A stretch of 64,000 bases of DNA from Eretmocerus hayati. Taxonomy: Eukaryota; Arthropoda; Insecta; Hymenoptera; Aphelinidae. Position 1 is the stretch's first letter. Every line of letters starts with the position of its first letter. The translations under genes were made by a program, and so were the position numbers. The stretch is from positions 8,439,268-8,503,267 of the forward strand of contig CM056744.1 of NCBI GenBank assembly GCA_029851415.1, read 5' to 3'. This document shows positions 25,197-36,850 of this stretch, piece after piece. The notes below the pieces were generated by a model. That model was not told where the DNA came from, did no database searches, and saw only the letters and a list, made by a program, of their open reading frames with translations.

Positions 25197-25335
25197 TTTG
25201 CCCGAGAACGCTCCTATCCAAATTCGCTCCCGAGAACGCTCCTATTCACATTTGCGTCCGAGAACGGGTTGGCTCGCGTGAGAGGAAAAAACGCTCTTAT
25301 TCAGAATCAATTCGGAAACGTTCCTATTCAAAAAG
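25197..25335. repeat. Tandem repeat with a unit of about 30 bp (CCGAGAACGCTCCTAT)
   Basis: Repeats of CCCGAGAACGCTCCTAT followed by TCNNATTTGC occur at about 25201 and 25229, with degenerate copies at about 25257 (CCGAGAACGGG), 25290 (ACGCTCTTATTCA) and 25315 (AACGTTCCTATTCA). Four to five units decay toward the right. Confidence 0.7.
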
Positions 25336-25818
25336 TGCATCCTGTATAAAATCTTGCTACGTACTGTAGGTGGAGAGACTCGGGAAACTCTTTCTATAAC
25401 TGCGGACGGTCCGCATCTTGCAACAATGTTGAAGGTTATTCTTACGATCTGCAACGTCGCGAAATCTTGACTGGAGAAAATGTAATTTAGCGTAGCTGAA
25501 ATTTTTGAGTTTTAAACGAATACTCACTGATCTATCGTCGCGGATATTATCCTCTTCTCTTGTTGCATCATTGAATGATTCTTCGTCAAAGCCAAGTTAT
25601 TATTATCAGAATGACTGACTCGTGAATTTAATTTAATAATTTCGCTATCATTTATCCACAAATGTAAGTATATAGTCTATAATATCTGATTCAAAAATCA
25701 TGGAACTTGGTTAGAGCCTTGAACTTTTTTTCAATTAATTTTAAAAATTTTGATTAAAAATAAAAGTCATAAAAGGTCAAATGTGGCATAAAAAGCGACA
25801 ATAGACCTATGAGTACAC

Positions 25819-26763
25819 TTGAGAGGGTGGGTGGAAAAAGGGCGTAACCACCATTATGCCCTTTTTCCGGACACCGCTTTTTTTGAGCCCCTATACCAAG
25901 ACCTACCACCCCCCGAAATCCGTTTTTCGTAAGACCCCAAAAACCGTCTGGCAGATAGAAAGGCGTAACCGCCATTACGCCCTTTCATCTGCTCGATAAA
26001 AGGGCGTAAGTGCAACGATAGAATGTTAAAAGGCCGTAACTGCTATGACAAGATGTTCAAAGGGCGTAACTGCTGTGATAACATTTCAAAAGTAGGGCTT
26101 AATTTTTTGCTCAGCCCAACAGGATTTGGAAAAAGTACCTGACTGAAGAGATTTGAAAGGGCGTAATCACTCTATAACAGGGCGTAAGTGAGGGCGAATC
26201 TGGAAAAAGAGTCTAATTACCGGGGAAAAATTTTATAAAAATCCTTCAGAGCCTGGTAACGCTTTCCCACCTAATATAACGATGAAAACATGTTGTTTTA
26301 CCTCCAAATTAAGTGTTTTCACCCTTCCCTAGTGGAGAAAATATCTCGTCATTTTCACACGACTGGTGGAAGCTTTTCGTGTCCATAGAACCGTGGAGCA
26401 TGATTCGAACCACCCCGTAGCAATCAGATATCTTTCAAAACATGCCCAGGAACACTCTCAAGAATTTGGAGATGATTGGACTTGATCTCGAGATTTAATT
26501 CCACTATTTGTGAGGAAGAAAGGCCGAAATTCGACCCTGTATTTGGAAAAAGGGCGTGATTGCATTTTTTGAAATTGCTGAAAAGAGTTCGAAATCAAAT
26601 TTCATCCCCCGGCTCGGGTTGGGCTATTTCGAGAATGCTATCTTCTTCGAAATAAGTCAGGTCAAATCGTCTGATCGGGTCTCTAGCGATTGCTATTAAG
26701 TTTTTATCGATTTTCTCGAAATGACCATTTTGCAATTACGCCCTCTTCCACCCACCCCCTCAA
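25819..26763. mobile_element. 945-bp inverted-repeat element with internal GGGCGTAA sub-repeats
   Basis: The left terminus TTGAGAGGGTGGGTGGAAAA and the right terminus (complement TTGAGGGGGTGGGTGGAAGA) are inverted repeats of about 28 bp, each running into GGGCGTAA. Inside, about ten copies of AGGGCGTAA or close variants occur on both strands (for example 25838, 26001, 26063, 26158, 26181). There is no transposase ORF. Target duplication is not clear. This is a non-autonomous transposon of unassigned superfamily. Confidence 0.75.
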
Positions 26764-27089
26764 TTGATATCTTGCAATTTTGAACTTGGATTATGACTAT
26801 GTCATGACCTGTATCGTGATCTGAGATTTGAGTTACACAATATACAAACTGAAATATTGTCTTGTTCTGTTAAACTTATCACTGACGAGGAACACCTAGG
26901 GGTCGTGGAATATGAATTTAGGTGAAACACTGGGGATAGTCTCCTTTTACCGCCGAAAGATGACACCCAGAGCCGCACTATGCAAATGCCCAGCCGTTTT
27001 CGAGCTGTAGTAGCTTATAACATCAACATTATGAGTATATCTATGTATATCTTTCTTGAACATGGGTTCATATGGGCAATGCTAATGTC

Positions 27090-27690
27090 ATGGACTAGCT
27101 TGAAAACGATTGGGAATCTGCAAGCGTGGCTCTGGGTTCCACGTTTTGGTGTTAGAAAGAGACTATATAACCAGAGTTTCAGCCAAATCCATGGCCCGAG
27201 CACAACCCCTGGGTCTTCCTTTGTGAGACTTCTTGTTGCTCTATATTTATAGTAGTTGAACCAAACTGAATTCTTGTTGTCTCTTGCATATAATTTTGCT
27301 GCTCGTTCGGCATCTTTCACGAGCAATCTGTCGCTTACGATTTTTGTAACTTTGTCCACGTTGCCGCGATCAATCGAAAGGAGCCCTACGTGATGCCGTC
27401 TGATCTGCAGCTCGTAACTTCCGAGGTACCATATATAGCTGAACTCCAATGAATGTGGGGTCAGAGTTTCCCAATAATGATCCGACTCATTTATCAAGTC
27501 GTCGTTGGCTATGAGTTCTTCATGGAGTAAGATAACAATTTCATAGATTACTCGAGTGGATGTAGCCTCGCTTGAGAAAGTGACCACATCTTACCAGAAA
27601 TCGGATATAGACCTTCACGACTAGTTGAGGCACTGGAAGAAGAACTTACTGAGTGCTTGGAGTCGGGGAGATGCGACTCAAGTTTTGGTA
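27090..27690 (-). pseudogene. Decayed carboxylesterase paralogue (parts of exons 4 and 5)
   Basis: A stretch ending at 27595 encodes SREGLYPIS followed by an intact donor GTAAGA, matching the SHEGLYP end of exon 4 in the intact gene. After a short intron, a frame down to about 27190 encodes IANDDLINESDHYWETLTPH, VTKIVSDRLLVKDAERAAKL and VWFNYYKYR, matching exon 5 of the intact esterase at clearly diverged identity. The exons bearing HGGAF, the nucleophile Ser and the catalytic His are not visible nearby. After TRSLTKE the frame continues into unrelated sequence instead of reaching a GVSHADD exon. It is most likely a truncated duplicate, old by its divergence. Its partner exons could instead lie outside what I can recognise. 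Confidence 0.75.
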
Positions 27691-28880
27691 ATTTCCAAAA
27701 GTTGAAAAATTAAAAAATGAAAAATATGAGCGTATATAGAACTAATCAAAGCGCATACTTTTCGCCCCTAAATTTCTTGGTTGCAACTGATGTTTCGTGA
27801 AATAAAGTATAAAAATTCGTGTGCGTTTGAGAAACGCGTAAGGAACGGAGTTCCAAAATTCGCCTCGATAAGATGTGTGGAAATGTTAACAAAGTCTAAA
27901 ACTTTGATCGACTTCAAATTGAGTTTCAAGCTTTTGAATGCTCATCATGTAACGATACCGATAAAGATGCACACCAATGAGCCCTTGAGTGATTGAGATA
28001 GTTTGCATCATTTTTTCAAGTATTATGCACTATTATGTGAATAAAATGACGAGTCCTTGGCCTTGAGTGAACTCTTTAGAAGGTTATGGTGGGGGACATA
28101 AAAAGCTTCAAATTTTGAATCCTCACTACTTAATTTAGGTTCACGAAATGCATCAGAGCTGATTGAATATTAAGAAGAGAATTTTATTGGGAATTACTGA
28201 ATCTTTGGATTTAAGATGTCACAATGAAACACTGTACCTTTTAGATATGGAAGCAATGTCTTATTCGTTCAGACTTTAAATTATGCCCAGAGGAGCACAT
28301 AGTTATCTTTTCCATCATTGTACATCTAGCAATACTATCAACAACAATCGAATAGTGCTGCATGCATTCAGACGGTAGACTATAGCAGACGGATCTCGGC
28401 ATTCGGCATCTGATGATGCGACATATCTAATGAAGTACGCGCGGTTGCTTAGCGCAAGCAGTATACCTATATTGCAAAAGTGTCGCTTTCTCGTTGCATC
28501 GTATGGCGGGTTGCATCGAATCTCGTTCCACGGAGCCGTGTCGGTCAGCTGATCGCGCGCGATTTTACTCCTCACACGAGCGTAAAGGAACTCCGTTCCA
28601 ATAACTCTTTTCGCCATCATGAAGGCAGAATATGAGCTTGGAATGTCACTCTGGATAACTCGGCCTAAAACGGTCTTTATGACGCCACCTTGGATAAAGT
28701 TCCTCCTCAATTACTAAGAAAGCTCATCGTGCTATTAGATGCAACATTTTGAATGGCTGAATAACCTTCTATCGAACGGAAATGAACGAAATGCATCAAT
28801 TTTTATGAAATGGATACTCGAACTTGGAATGAAAATATGATGCGAGCAACTTTTGAGCTGTGAAAACTAGCCTCCCGCAT
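27691..28880. other. No gene recognised
   Basis: A 131-codon open frame on the minus strand (28315-28710) has no recognisable domain, and its composition does not resemble the neighbouring real exons. Missing exons of the esterase remnant would be expected here but none is recognisable. Confidence 0.45.
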
Positions 28881-30340
28881 GAAAAAAATTTCCCACGTGA
28901 ATTCATCCACTCGTAAGTGGTGAAAGTAAGTAGGAAATTTGCTACTTGGGTAACCTACTTGGATTACCACTTATTGAACTATGTTGGTAATTTGGACCCT
29001 TCCCTGCCCATTTAGCCCAAGTGGTGAAAGCTTTGTCCCGCATAGACTAGGTGGGTAGACTCTTATGTAGGATTTTTTTATACGTGAAAGATATATACAT
29101 AGATACATATTGCCCCCGACTCTCAGCTATGCAGGTCGTGGATGGTGTTTTGGCCCCTCCTCGCTGGGAAAAATCTGAGGTTTTACCCACCTGGCAACTA
29201 CCCTCCCCCCCCCCCCTACACCATAAGTAGGTAGGTCTAACTAGGTAGGATTGTTGTTTTGAAAACGAATAAAAAATTATTTTGGAAAATATTTTGAAAA
29301 TTCTGGATTGAGTATCATTCAATTACAGGCTAATTTCATCAGAAAATTCGGTTAAGAAGACTTCAACTTCCAGATTTGAACTTTGGTGCTCAACCAGCAC
29401 TCACTCAAACCGAACCCGGGATCCTTAGATTCGAGCTTAGATTACAAGTCGAAGACCGTATCCGCTAGCTCAAAGTCCTGTAACACAGGCTGAGAACTAA
29501 TAGCCCTATTTGTGCGACCAAAATTGAACTGACTTACTTTTTTGTGTTTGATTAGCTAGGAGTTGATTATAAAATGGTATGGGAAATCATCACGGCTCAT
29601 ATTTTCATATTAAATCCTTCCCCGCTTCTATTATAGATGAAAATTATACACACTTGAATGCACTTACTTACCGTTTACTTGGGTAATGCCTAAGAACTAT
29701 ATTGATGAGAAAAACGTGGGATTTTTTCCACGTAGGGTGATCTGCCCACCTCACCCAACCGGTGGATGGGTTTCTGAACGAATCAACAACGATGTTGTTT
29801 CCGTGACTGGCACGCAACGCATTTGTGCATTTTTTTCGGAACCTCGGCGAGACATCTTGATCTTGATGAGACGAGATGAGATTTGGTTCCAAAAATTTCA
29901 GCCGAGATGAGATTAATTTTGAAATTCCCAGATCATGAACGGGTTGAAATCGAGACGACGTCAAATCTCATCTCATCTCGATCTCGGAAGTCCTATTTCT
30001 GACCTACTTGTGCAGATTTTGACCTTTACCCACTTGGTTGTCGATGACATTCATCCGCCCAGTCCAAGTGGGTAGAAATATATGTGGGTATCGTCCCCTT
30101 TGGGGCGGTGAAGGTAGTCGCCCCCCCCCCCCCCAGAGCCAGAAATTTTGCATAGGCAACCTAGAGAACTCGCGCCCGTGAGCGCTTTCTACAACATTTT
30201 TTAATAGGACCCCCCCCCAGACCTGAACCGCCCCCAGAATCCTTTTTTGGATCCGTCCTTGGTCGTATCTTTGTTTGTGACAAAACTGCAGGTGATTTAA
30301 TAAAAGTAAAATTCTCAAAATATTCAATTTTTTCACCAGC
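28880..30340. repeat. Low-complexity repeat region with ACTTGGGTAG motifs and C-tracts
   Basis: Words such as CTACTTGGGTA, CTAGGTGGGTAG and CCAAGTGGGTAG recur at about 28950, 29045 and 30062. C-runs occur at 29205-29216 (12), 30121-30134 (14) and 30211 (9). These look like remnants of one or more insect repeat families with G-rich ends. No coding exon is seen. Confidence 0.5.
29851..29988. repeat. Small inverted repeat with GAGATGAGAT arms
   Basis: The left arm at 29851-29886 (containing GACGAGATGAGATTTGG) and the right arm at 29961-29987 (TCAAATCTCATCTCATCTCG) are complementary. The spacer is about 75 bp with another CGAGATGAGATT copy. MITE-like, family unknown. Confidence 0.6.
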
Positions 30341-31985
30341 GTGTGGGACCCTCAAAAAGACTCGATTCGACTGATTGCTGTTTCAAGTTAGGCTGTTTGT
30401 GCGTTCACCTATCCAAAATTTATACACGGTACTGTATATCGTCCAATTTTTTTCCTGCAAATTTTTTTCAGTATCGGAAACTACCTATTTTACACCATCT
30501 CAAACTCTACAACGCTTCTTGCGCAAATCATAAAAGCGTATTTAAAAAATTTTTTTCAAGTCTTACTCATACTTTATTCACGACCAGGCTCATTGATCGG
30601 AGTAGCAGTTAGTCGTCAGATACTTGACCGGGAACTAAATACTTATTAGTGATGATGACCGTATGTATAATATTACAATGAAATTTTCACCATTTCAAAA
30701 CTATACTCAAACGTGTCCATATAATTTTCATACATCTAATTTATAATTCAATTATTTATTCATATGAAGACGGGTGCAAGGGCCTTTTGCATACGAATTA
30801 ATGTGAAGAAGTCAATAGTTAGAATGAAGAAAGGGTGAAAATCATGTCTGTCCTGTACTCACACGGATATTTTAGGCGCATCGCGCTTATTCTCCTCACT
30901 TTGTTTGCAAAACGGATTACCGTAGTCCATTATAGAGGCATACGCGTCCAAACCAATGATTGATTATGGATAATCAATGAATAGTGCTTTTTATTTACAT
31001 TTCGAAAGTTCAAATTTTACACAAAAATTAATGCAAAAATAGCGAGTACAGTTTTGCGAAGTCAAGTGAGTCGAATGTTCTTGCTTGAAAATTTAATATT
31101 AGAATTGTTACAGGTAAAAATAGCATCAGTATCTGAGGGATTATACATCTTGGTGCCTCCAATGGGAATGTCGACCACATTTCATACCTCCCCAGCTACT
31201 CTAGTTCAGTAATCACGGCAAATTAAGCTTCTGAAAAAATTCAAAGGAGATGATACTGACTCATTCGATTCAAGATAAATGTTAGAGTGAGAAATTCCTC
31301 AACTTTTCATGAAAATGCATTTCATACTTCTAATTTCCTTCGTTATGTCTAACATATGTTGATAAAAAAAAAAAGGAAAAAATGATTCCACCTTGAAAAT
31401 TGGATTAGCAGGGTGTATCGAGATTTCATCACATCTGCGTATAATTTTACAAACGGGGATTCTATCACTAAGCATTATTATGAGGTTGATGCAGTGTCCT
31501 GACACCGTTAATGAATCGATTTGATCAATTTTGTTGAACCAGATGGGTTTATGTAAAATGACAAGGGAAGCTTCAACCTTGACGTAAACACCGATTTGGC
31601 CCAAACTCTAGAACTACCTTATTTGGGTGAGAAATCGAAAATATTTCTGAAGTTCTTGTTCAATCGGCCTCATATCCGGAAATGCACTTACTTAGACTGG
31701 CATTGCCGATATAGGTCCACGTTAGGATGACATCTATGATATAGGAATACTGACAACACTCATCTGTCTAACTGTACTTTGGGGCTTATATTGGACAGAA
31801 CACTTTAAAAAAATGAAGGTGATTCCCAGCAGAGTTTGTGCCAAGTTTGGTGCTCCCCTTGTGAATGGCTAAGTCCTACCATGAATCTAATATATTATGA
31901 TTTTAATAAATATTTTCCCGCCATATCGATTGTACGTCAGAGTTGATCATGTCAACAAACTCTTTGGAAATCATCCAGAGTTTCA
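30341..31985. other. No gene recognised
   Basis: AT-rich DNA downstream of the phospholipase gene. No motif-bearing exon is seen on either strand. The phospholipase 3-prime UTR probably occupies the right edge, but no clean polyadenylation signal was found. Confidence 0.45.
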
Positions 31986-34900
31986 TTAAGACAATTTATC
32001 AGAACAATTATGTGGTGTAAACGTGGTATGAGGGCTTACTTTCACTTTTGGTTCAAACGGATTCTTCCAACCAAGATTTCCTTCGCATTTTTTCTCAGTT
32101 TCTTGAGGACATGGATATTTTGCAAGGCATAGAGCAAAACTCAGATCACATTCACATAATTTTTTGTCACATACGTTGAGCACGGAATCTGTAAATAAAA
32201 CGTATCTTCTTGAGGTGATTGAATCATAACGAATCTGAATCAGTCTGAATCAGATGAGAAAGAATTTTGAGAGATTGTAACGTATAATCCAAAGATGAAT
32301 CCAAAATTGATTCTACAATATCGTTAATTTCGTTATTATTCCATAAATCACTTTTTCAAACTCCTCCTGATGATATCCTTCTAGAACTTGGTTGAATTGA
32401 GAATTTGTGACCACTCCAATATCCAAAATATATTCACAGCACGATTGTGCTTCGTAATTTTTTGAGAAATCATTACTATACCCACCAGCACATATTGGTT
32501 CAGCTCCTGTGCAATACCAGTTTACTGGCTTGAAGAAACGGAACCAGTATGTTTTGCAATCTGATTCGGCCGAAGTTTGGCAGTTTTGATGCTCTTTACA
32601 GCACCTGTAACAAGTAATATTGTATATCTTTTCACAAGTAAGGTAAGTGTACCCAACTTGCCCCCGTATGCCGATCTCGGGGATGGGGACTCCTTGGCCT
32701 CCCGGCAATTTTTTTCCACGTTTGTTATGTTGAAATATGAGAAAGTAAGTAGTTTGAGTCGACCTCGAATCATTCCTGCGTTCTCCAGAAAATCTAAAGT
32801 GATTTCTCTATTTTTCGTGATTGCTTAGCTAAGAAAGCGCCGAGGGAATTGCGTTCAGTAATATTGGTGCCAAATTCTTTGAGTTAAACCAATTTTAACG
32901 TACCTTAAAGCATTCAATTCCTTGTTTCAAGACCTTCAAAATCCATCTTTCAAAATTGCAAGATTTTGATATGGAGCTGTTTTATGTGCAAAACACGGAG
33001 ACGATTTGTGAACCAAGAAGGGCAACATCGGAGTGTACCCAACATGCCCCCATATGTTTATCTCAAAAGGGCGTGCAGAACGACTTCTTTTACCACTCAA
33101 AACGTGTTTATCAGGTCAAAATGGGTCAGAAATAGTGTTTCCAACCAACGAAAAGCTCCAAATGTGCGTGCATGGCGATAAAAACACTTTATCGCCGATT
33201 TCCATAATTTATTTCGGAAGAATGGAGACTGTTCGGCTCCAACTCATCGAAATTAGACGTAGTTTAGTGCATTTTAAAGGTCTTTAAACAAGCTTAAAAA
33301 TGAGTTAAAGCACGTTGAAAATCGTTGAAGTAAACCAAGGTTATAAAAAAAAAGGCTTAATGGGGGCAAGTTGGGTACACACCTTTGTAAACTCCCAAAA
33401 ATCACCTTTTGGGAAAATTCAAACAGTTTGGCTCCAGTTGGTTCAAATTGAATGTACTCCAACTAATTTTGAAGGTCTTAAGACAAGCTTCAAAATGAGC
33501 TAAGGTACGTTGGAAAATATGGAGATGGGCCAAAGTTATTAAGAAAATGGCTTAATGGGGGCAAGTTGGGTACACTGACCTTACATAAACGGTTTCATTG
33601 ATTCTTCTTCAATGCGGGATTTCTGAGAACGATAACCTAAGTATTTTTTGAGTCTCACCAGAGTCTTACTTCAAACAATATAACAGCATGGAAAAGAATT
33701 ATATCAATGCTTCTTGGGCTATCAAACAAACCAAAATGAAACTATAGAAAGGAATCATGTACGAATAACGTGAGGAATGGACGATAGATCATTCAAAAAA
33801 TGAGATGAGTCGCAAAATACCCAAAATCTTATGGTGTCTTATTCCCGTGGAATTTTAGAAAATTCCTTACGTAATTTGTGCACGTACCCCGAGGTCACTC
33901 ATAAAGATGGCAAGTACTCCAGCCCATGCCTATTGAGAATCATAATTGTCAAATCAATTAGAAAGGAAAATCTTACTGATCAACCTCGTCCACAGGGTTA
34001 CCATATCCACCCGAACCACAGTGGCATCCATGTCCATTATATGACGAAGCATTGCATCTCTTGTCGCATCCAATAATTCTTTCTATGTCGACGTAGTATT
34101 CTCCCTTCTTTCCAGTCTCGAGGCTTGATTGAGAGCTGCAAATTTTCAAAGCACAAATGATCCATTGACAAATATTGTCTTTGTCACTAGATAGTTTAGT
34201 TTTAAAAGATGATAAAAGTAGTTCCTGACAGTAGTTGAATCTCGATTGGTTTTTGATCCAATCTTTGATGAACTTGAACTTTGAAATTGTAAATAAATTC
34301 GATGTCAGTAAACAATCTCTTCTCGTGTATTCATAATGAGAAGATTACGTATTCATTGGGTAGTACATACGAATTAAAATGATGACATTTTATGCATTCA
34401 GAGATTAATCTTCAAATTCAATGAATGAATAAGATCAAAATTTCGAATTGTCGGGAAATTTAAAAATTTTTTTGCGATAATCTGGAATAAAATTCTTGAA
34501 AGAATTTTCTAGATGATGGTTATGTAGGTTATTTGAATTTTATGCGTGATTGTATGTTTGCGTGCAGTCGTTACTTATCTCCACCAATTTGGAGGTTGTT
34601 TCATTAATTTGATTATGTGTATTGGATATAGCTCGGTAAGGAATGTAAGAATCGTACCGATACAGGGAATTTCTCCAGAAGTATCGTATTGGCCCAAAGT
34701 CGGAAAATCCCAGTTCTCACTGTAAGCAATACCGTCAAATTGGGTAATTTTGGTACGGTTCTGGTACTTTTTATTTTGTTTGGCCTGGCATTCCAATATA
34801 CATTGACAAAACCCACTCCTATGAGTAGCCAATCGAAAGCTTACAGTCTCAGTTTTCGATTGACGGTCTACAAAGTTCAATTTGATGTGCCTGAGCTAGA

Positions 34901-36850
34901 GATATTAGCAGTTGAAAAAGTGTACCAAAGTTAGACCCCGACTGGGCAACTTTGATACACTTACAAAACGTTTAAATCTTACCTACCACCATGCGGGGGA
35001 GTTAATTTTAATCGTTCAAAAGTTTTATTTTAAGCTGTTTGAAACATTTTAAAACCTCATAAACCTCCACTCAACTCAAAATGAGATGAAAAGAATGTTC
35101 TGAAGTTACCCTATCCTCATGCTTCTTACCTAGAGTGGGGTAACTTTGGTACGTTTTTTCATGGTTTTTTTTCCTGTTCCCCATTCATTTAAATTCCGAA
35201 TGCTGAAAATACTCTAATGTAACGATAGTTTCTTCAATATGGTGATATATGTGATGAAAAGGTAGCATGATACACCCGTAGTTCGTTCTGGAACACTTGC
35301 AGAACGTAGCATTATGAATCATCAGAAATGTAGCATTATACACCCGTAGTCACTTCTGGAACACTCGGGTATCGGTGCTAAATCAGCCTTTTCGGAAAAA
35401 ACTTCAATAAACGAGTACAATCGTTCACGCGGGATCTTCATGTGTGTGCCAAGAAGGGAGGATAGGTTTCAGAGCAATAGAGTCATTAACATTGCCAAAT
35501 GCAGCTTTGGAAGTCATTTTCCAGGGGTGTACCGAAGTTGCACCCACTGTACCAAAGTTACCAAATTTGACGGTAATCCACCATTTGGATCTATTATTCT
35601 TCTAAACTTTGTGAAATTCGAGACCTGTTCGGACTTCTCTTTACTTGATCTCTCGTATAACTCGGTTGTGAAATATCGTATAGAGCAATGATCAAAGAAA
35701 GACTATTTGAAAAACCTTGGAAAGAGCTAAAAGATCCCGCAAGAATATTCTGTTTATCATGATTTCCCGACCAATAATCTATAATTGACTGAGATGAAGA
35801 ATTATTGATCTTCAGAAGTCAATTATGAACATGAATATCGGATCAGCTCTTTAAAAGAGATAAAATAGACAGTTCTTCACGATCTTCCAAATGCACTTTT
35901 AAAAATTATCATAACCCAAGAGGGCGACGAAGTAATCGCTGTTTCAGTGAAGGTAAGGTCTTGATCCACTAATTTTGGTGAGTAATGTGCGTGTGAGCTA
36001 GTTTGGATCAAGCTGTCCAAAGTTATGATCTGGAGGACTGACAAAAATACAGAAAAATTTTTGTCTTGTTGAGTACCACATGTTTGAATACTTTTTTACA
36101 GACTTATTGCTTATAAAAATTGAATTCAATCAAAGAAAATTCACGCAGATGTGACACGAAGACTCTTTCATTGTCGTAATTATAATAAGAATTTTTTATT
36201 TTTAACCCATTAAACATGATTGTTTCAGATTAAGATCATTCAAATCAGCAAGTACTACGTTATAAGGCAAATACATCTTATGAATGAAAGTATTTCTCCC
36301 TCAAGAACGATTCAGAATCTGATTTCCTGGTAGATTATTAATAATTGGAGCAGAAATCCTCCATTCACTCAACAGAATCGTATGACTGAATGAATTGAAA
36401 TATTAGCAACGTACAAAATGGAAATGTCCCAGAAACCAAACGGTTACACGGATCACGTCACATTTTTTTTATCTTTCACGAAGAATTTTTTTAGGCACTG
36501 AATAATGTCATGCTTCTTTTCTGTAAATATTACCTCGCATTATTTCTGAGCAGTTTTTTTAAAAGTTACCTGGTTGATATTTTATCGGTGGTTGACATCT
36601 CATGATCCACAAATGTTGAATTTTCAACTTCATGATGACTATTTTCATTGTCTAGCTGCGAGGAATTTGAAATTCCTTCAGTGCCTATCACTATTGATTA
36701 TATTACAGAGATTATACAGTTGAATATTTCCATTAGATTTAGAAATGGAATTAGAATAGGCTACTCACCAATTCCGGATATCGGATTATAGAAACTCATT
36801 GTAGTCGTGTGGCAGAGTGCCACAATGAAGAATATTGATGAAAAATCCAT
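31986..36850 (-). CDS. Secretory phospholipase A2-like protein with Gln at the Asp49 position, 5 exons
   Basis: Exons (minus strand): 36769-36850, 36570-36684, 33977-34135, 32486-32604, 31986-32188. All are GT-AG with compatible phases, giving 225 aa. Active family members hydrolyse the sn-2 ester of phospholipids using Ca2+ and a His48-Asp49-Asp99 site. Visible: N-terminal hydrophobic signal (MDFSSIFFIVALCHTTTM); a polar Ser/Glu-rich linker; a calcium-loop segment GCHCGSGGYGNPVDEVD at 102-118; CCKEHQNC at 120-127; LCECDLSFALC around 169-179. His124 matches His48 and Asp173 matches Asp99, but residue 125, at the Asp49 position, is Gln (codon CAA). This Asp normally binds calcium, so catalysis is probably lost or weak, as in known Lys49/Gln49 homologues. 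Cysteine spacing is otherwise conserved. The last exon could alternatively splice at AAA/GTAAGC near 32038. Confidence 0.9.
32641..33581. mobile_element. TA-flanked MITE (AGGTAAGTGTACCC family), copy in the phospholipase intron
   Basis: The ends are inverted: left AGGTAAGTGTACCCAACTTG then CCCCC, right its complement ending CACTGACCT, with TA on both sides. It is about 940 bp, with no ORF of note. Further copies of GGGGGCAAGTTGGGTACAC lie inside near 33362. It sits in intron 3 of the phospholipase, starting 37 bp upstream of the exon 4 acceptor. Related copies are at 46974-47807 and, truncated, at 54368-54534. Confidence 0.85.
34136..36569 (-). other. Intron 2 of the phospholipase, with ACTTTGGTAC repeats
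   Basis: Several copies of GTACCAAAGTT or its complement occur at about 34749, 34922, 34957, 35143, 35548 and 35561. One pair is arranged head to head around 34920-34970 (GTGTACCAAAGTT...AACTTTGATACAC). This suggests further MITE copies of another family, boundaries not resolved. No nested gene is seen. Confidence 0.5.

Noticed and set aside
28315..28710. 131-codon minus-strand frame as part of the second esterase
   Set aside because: No esterase motif is present in this frame or in the neighbouring ones.
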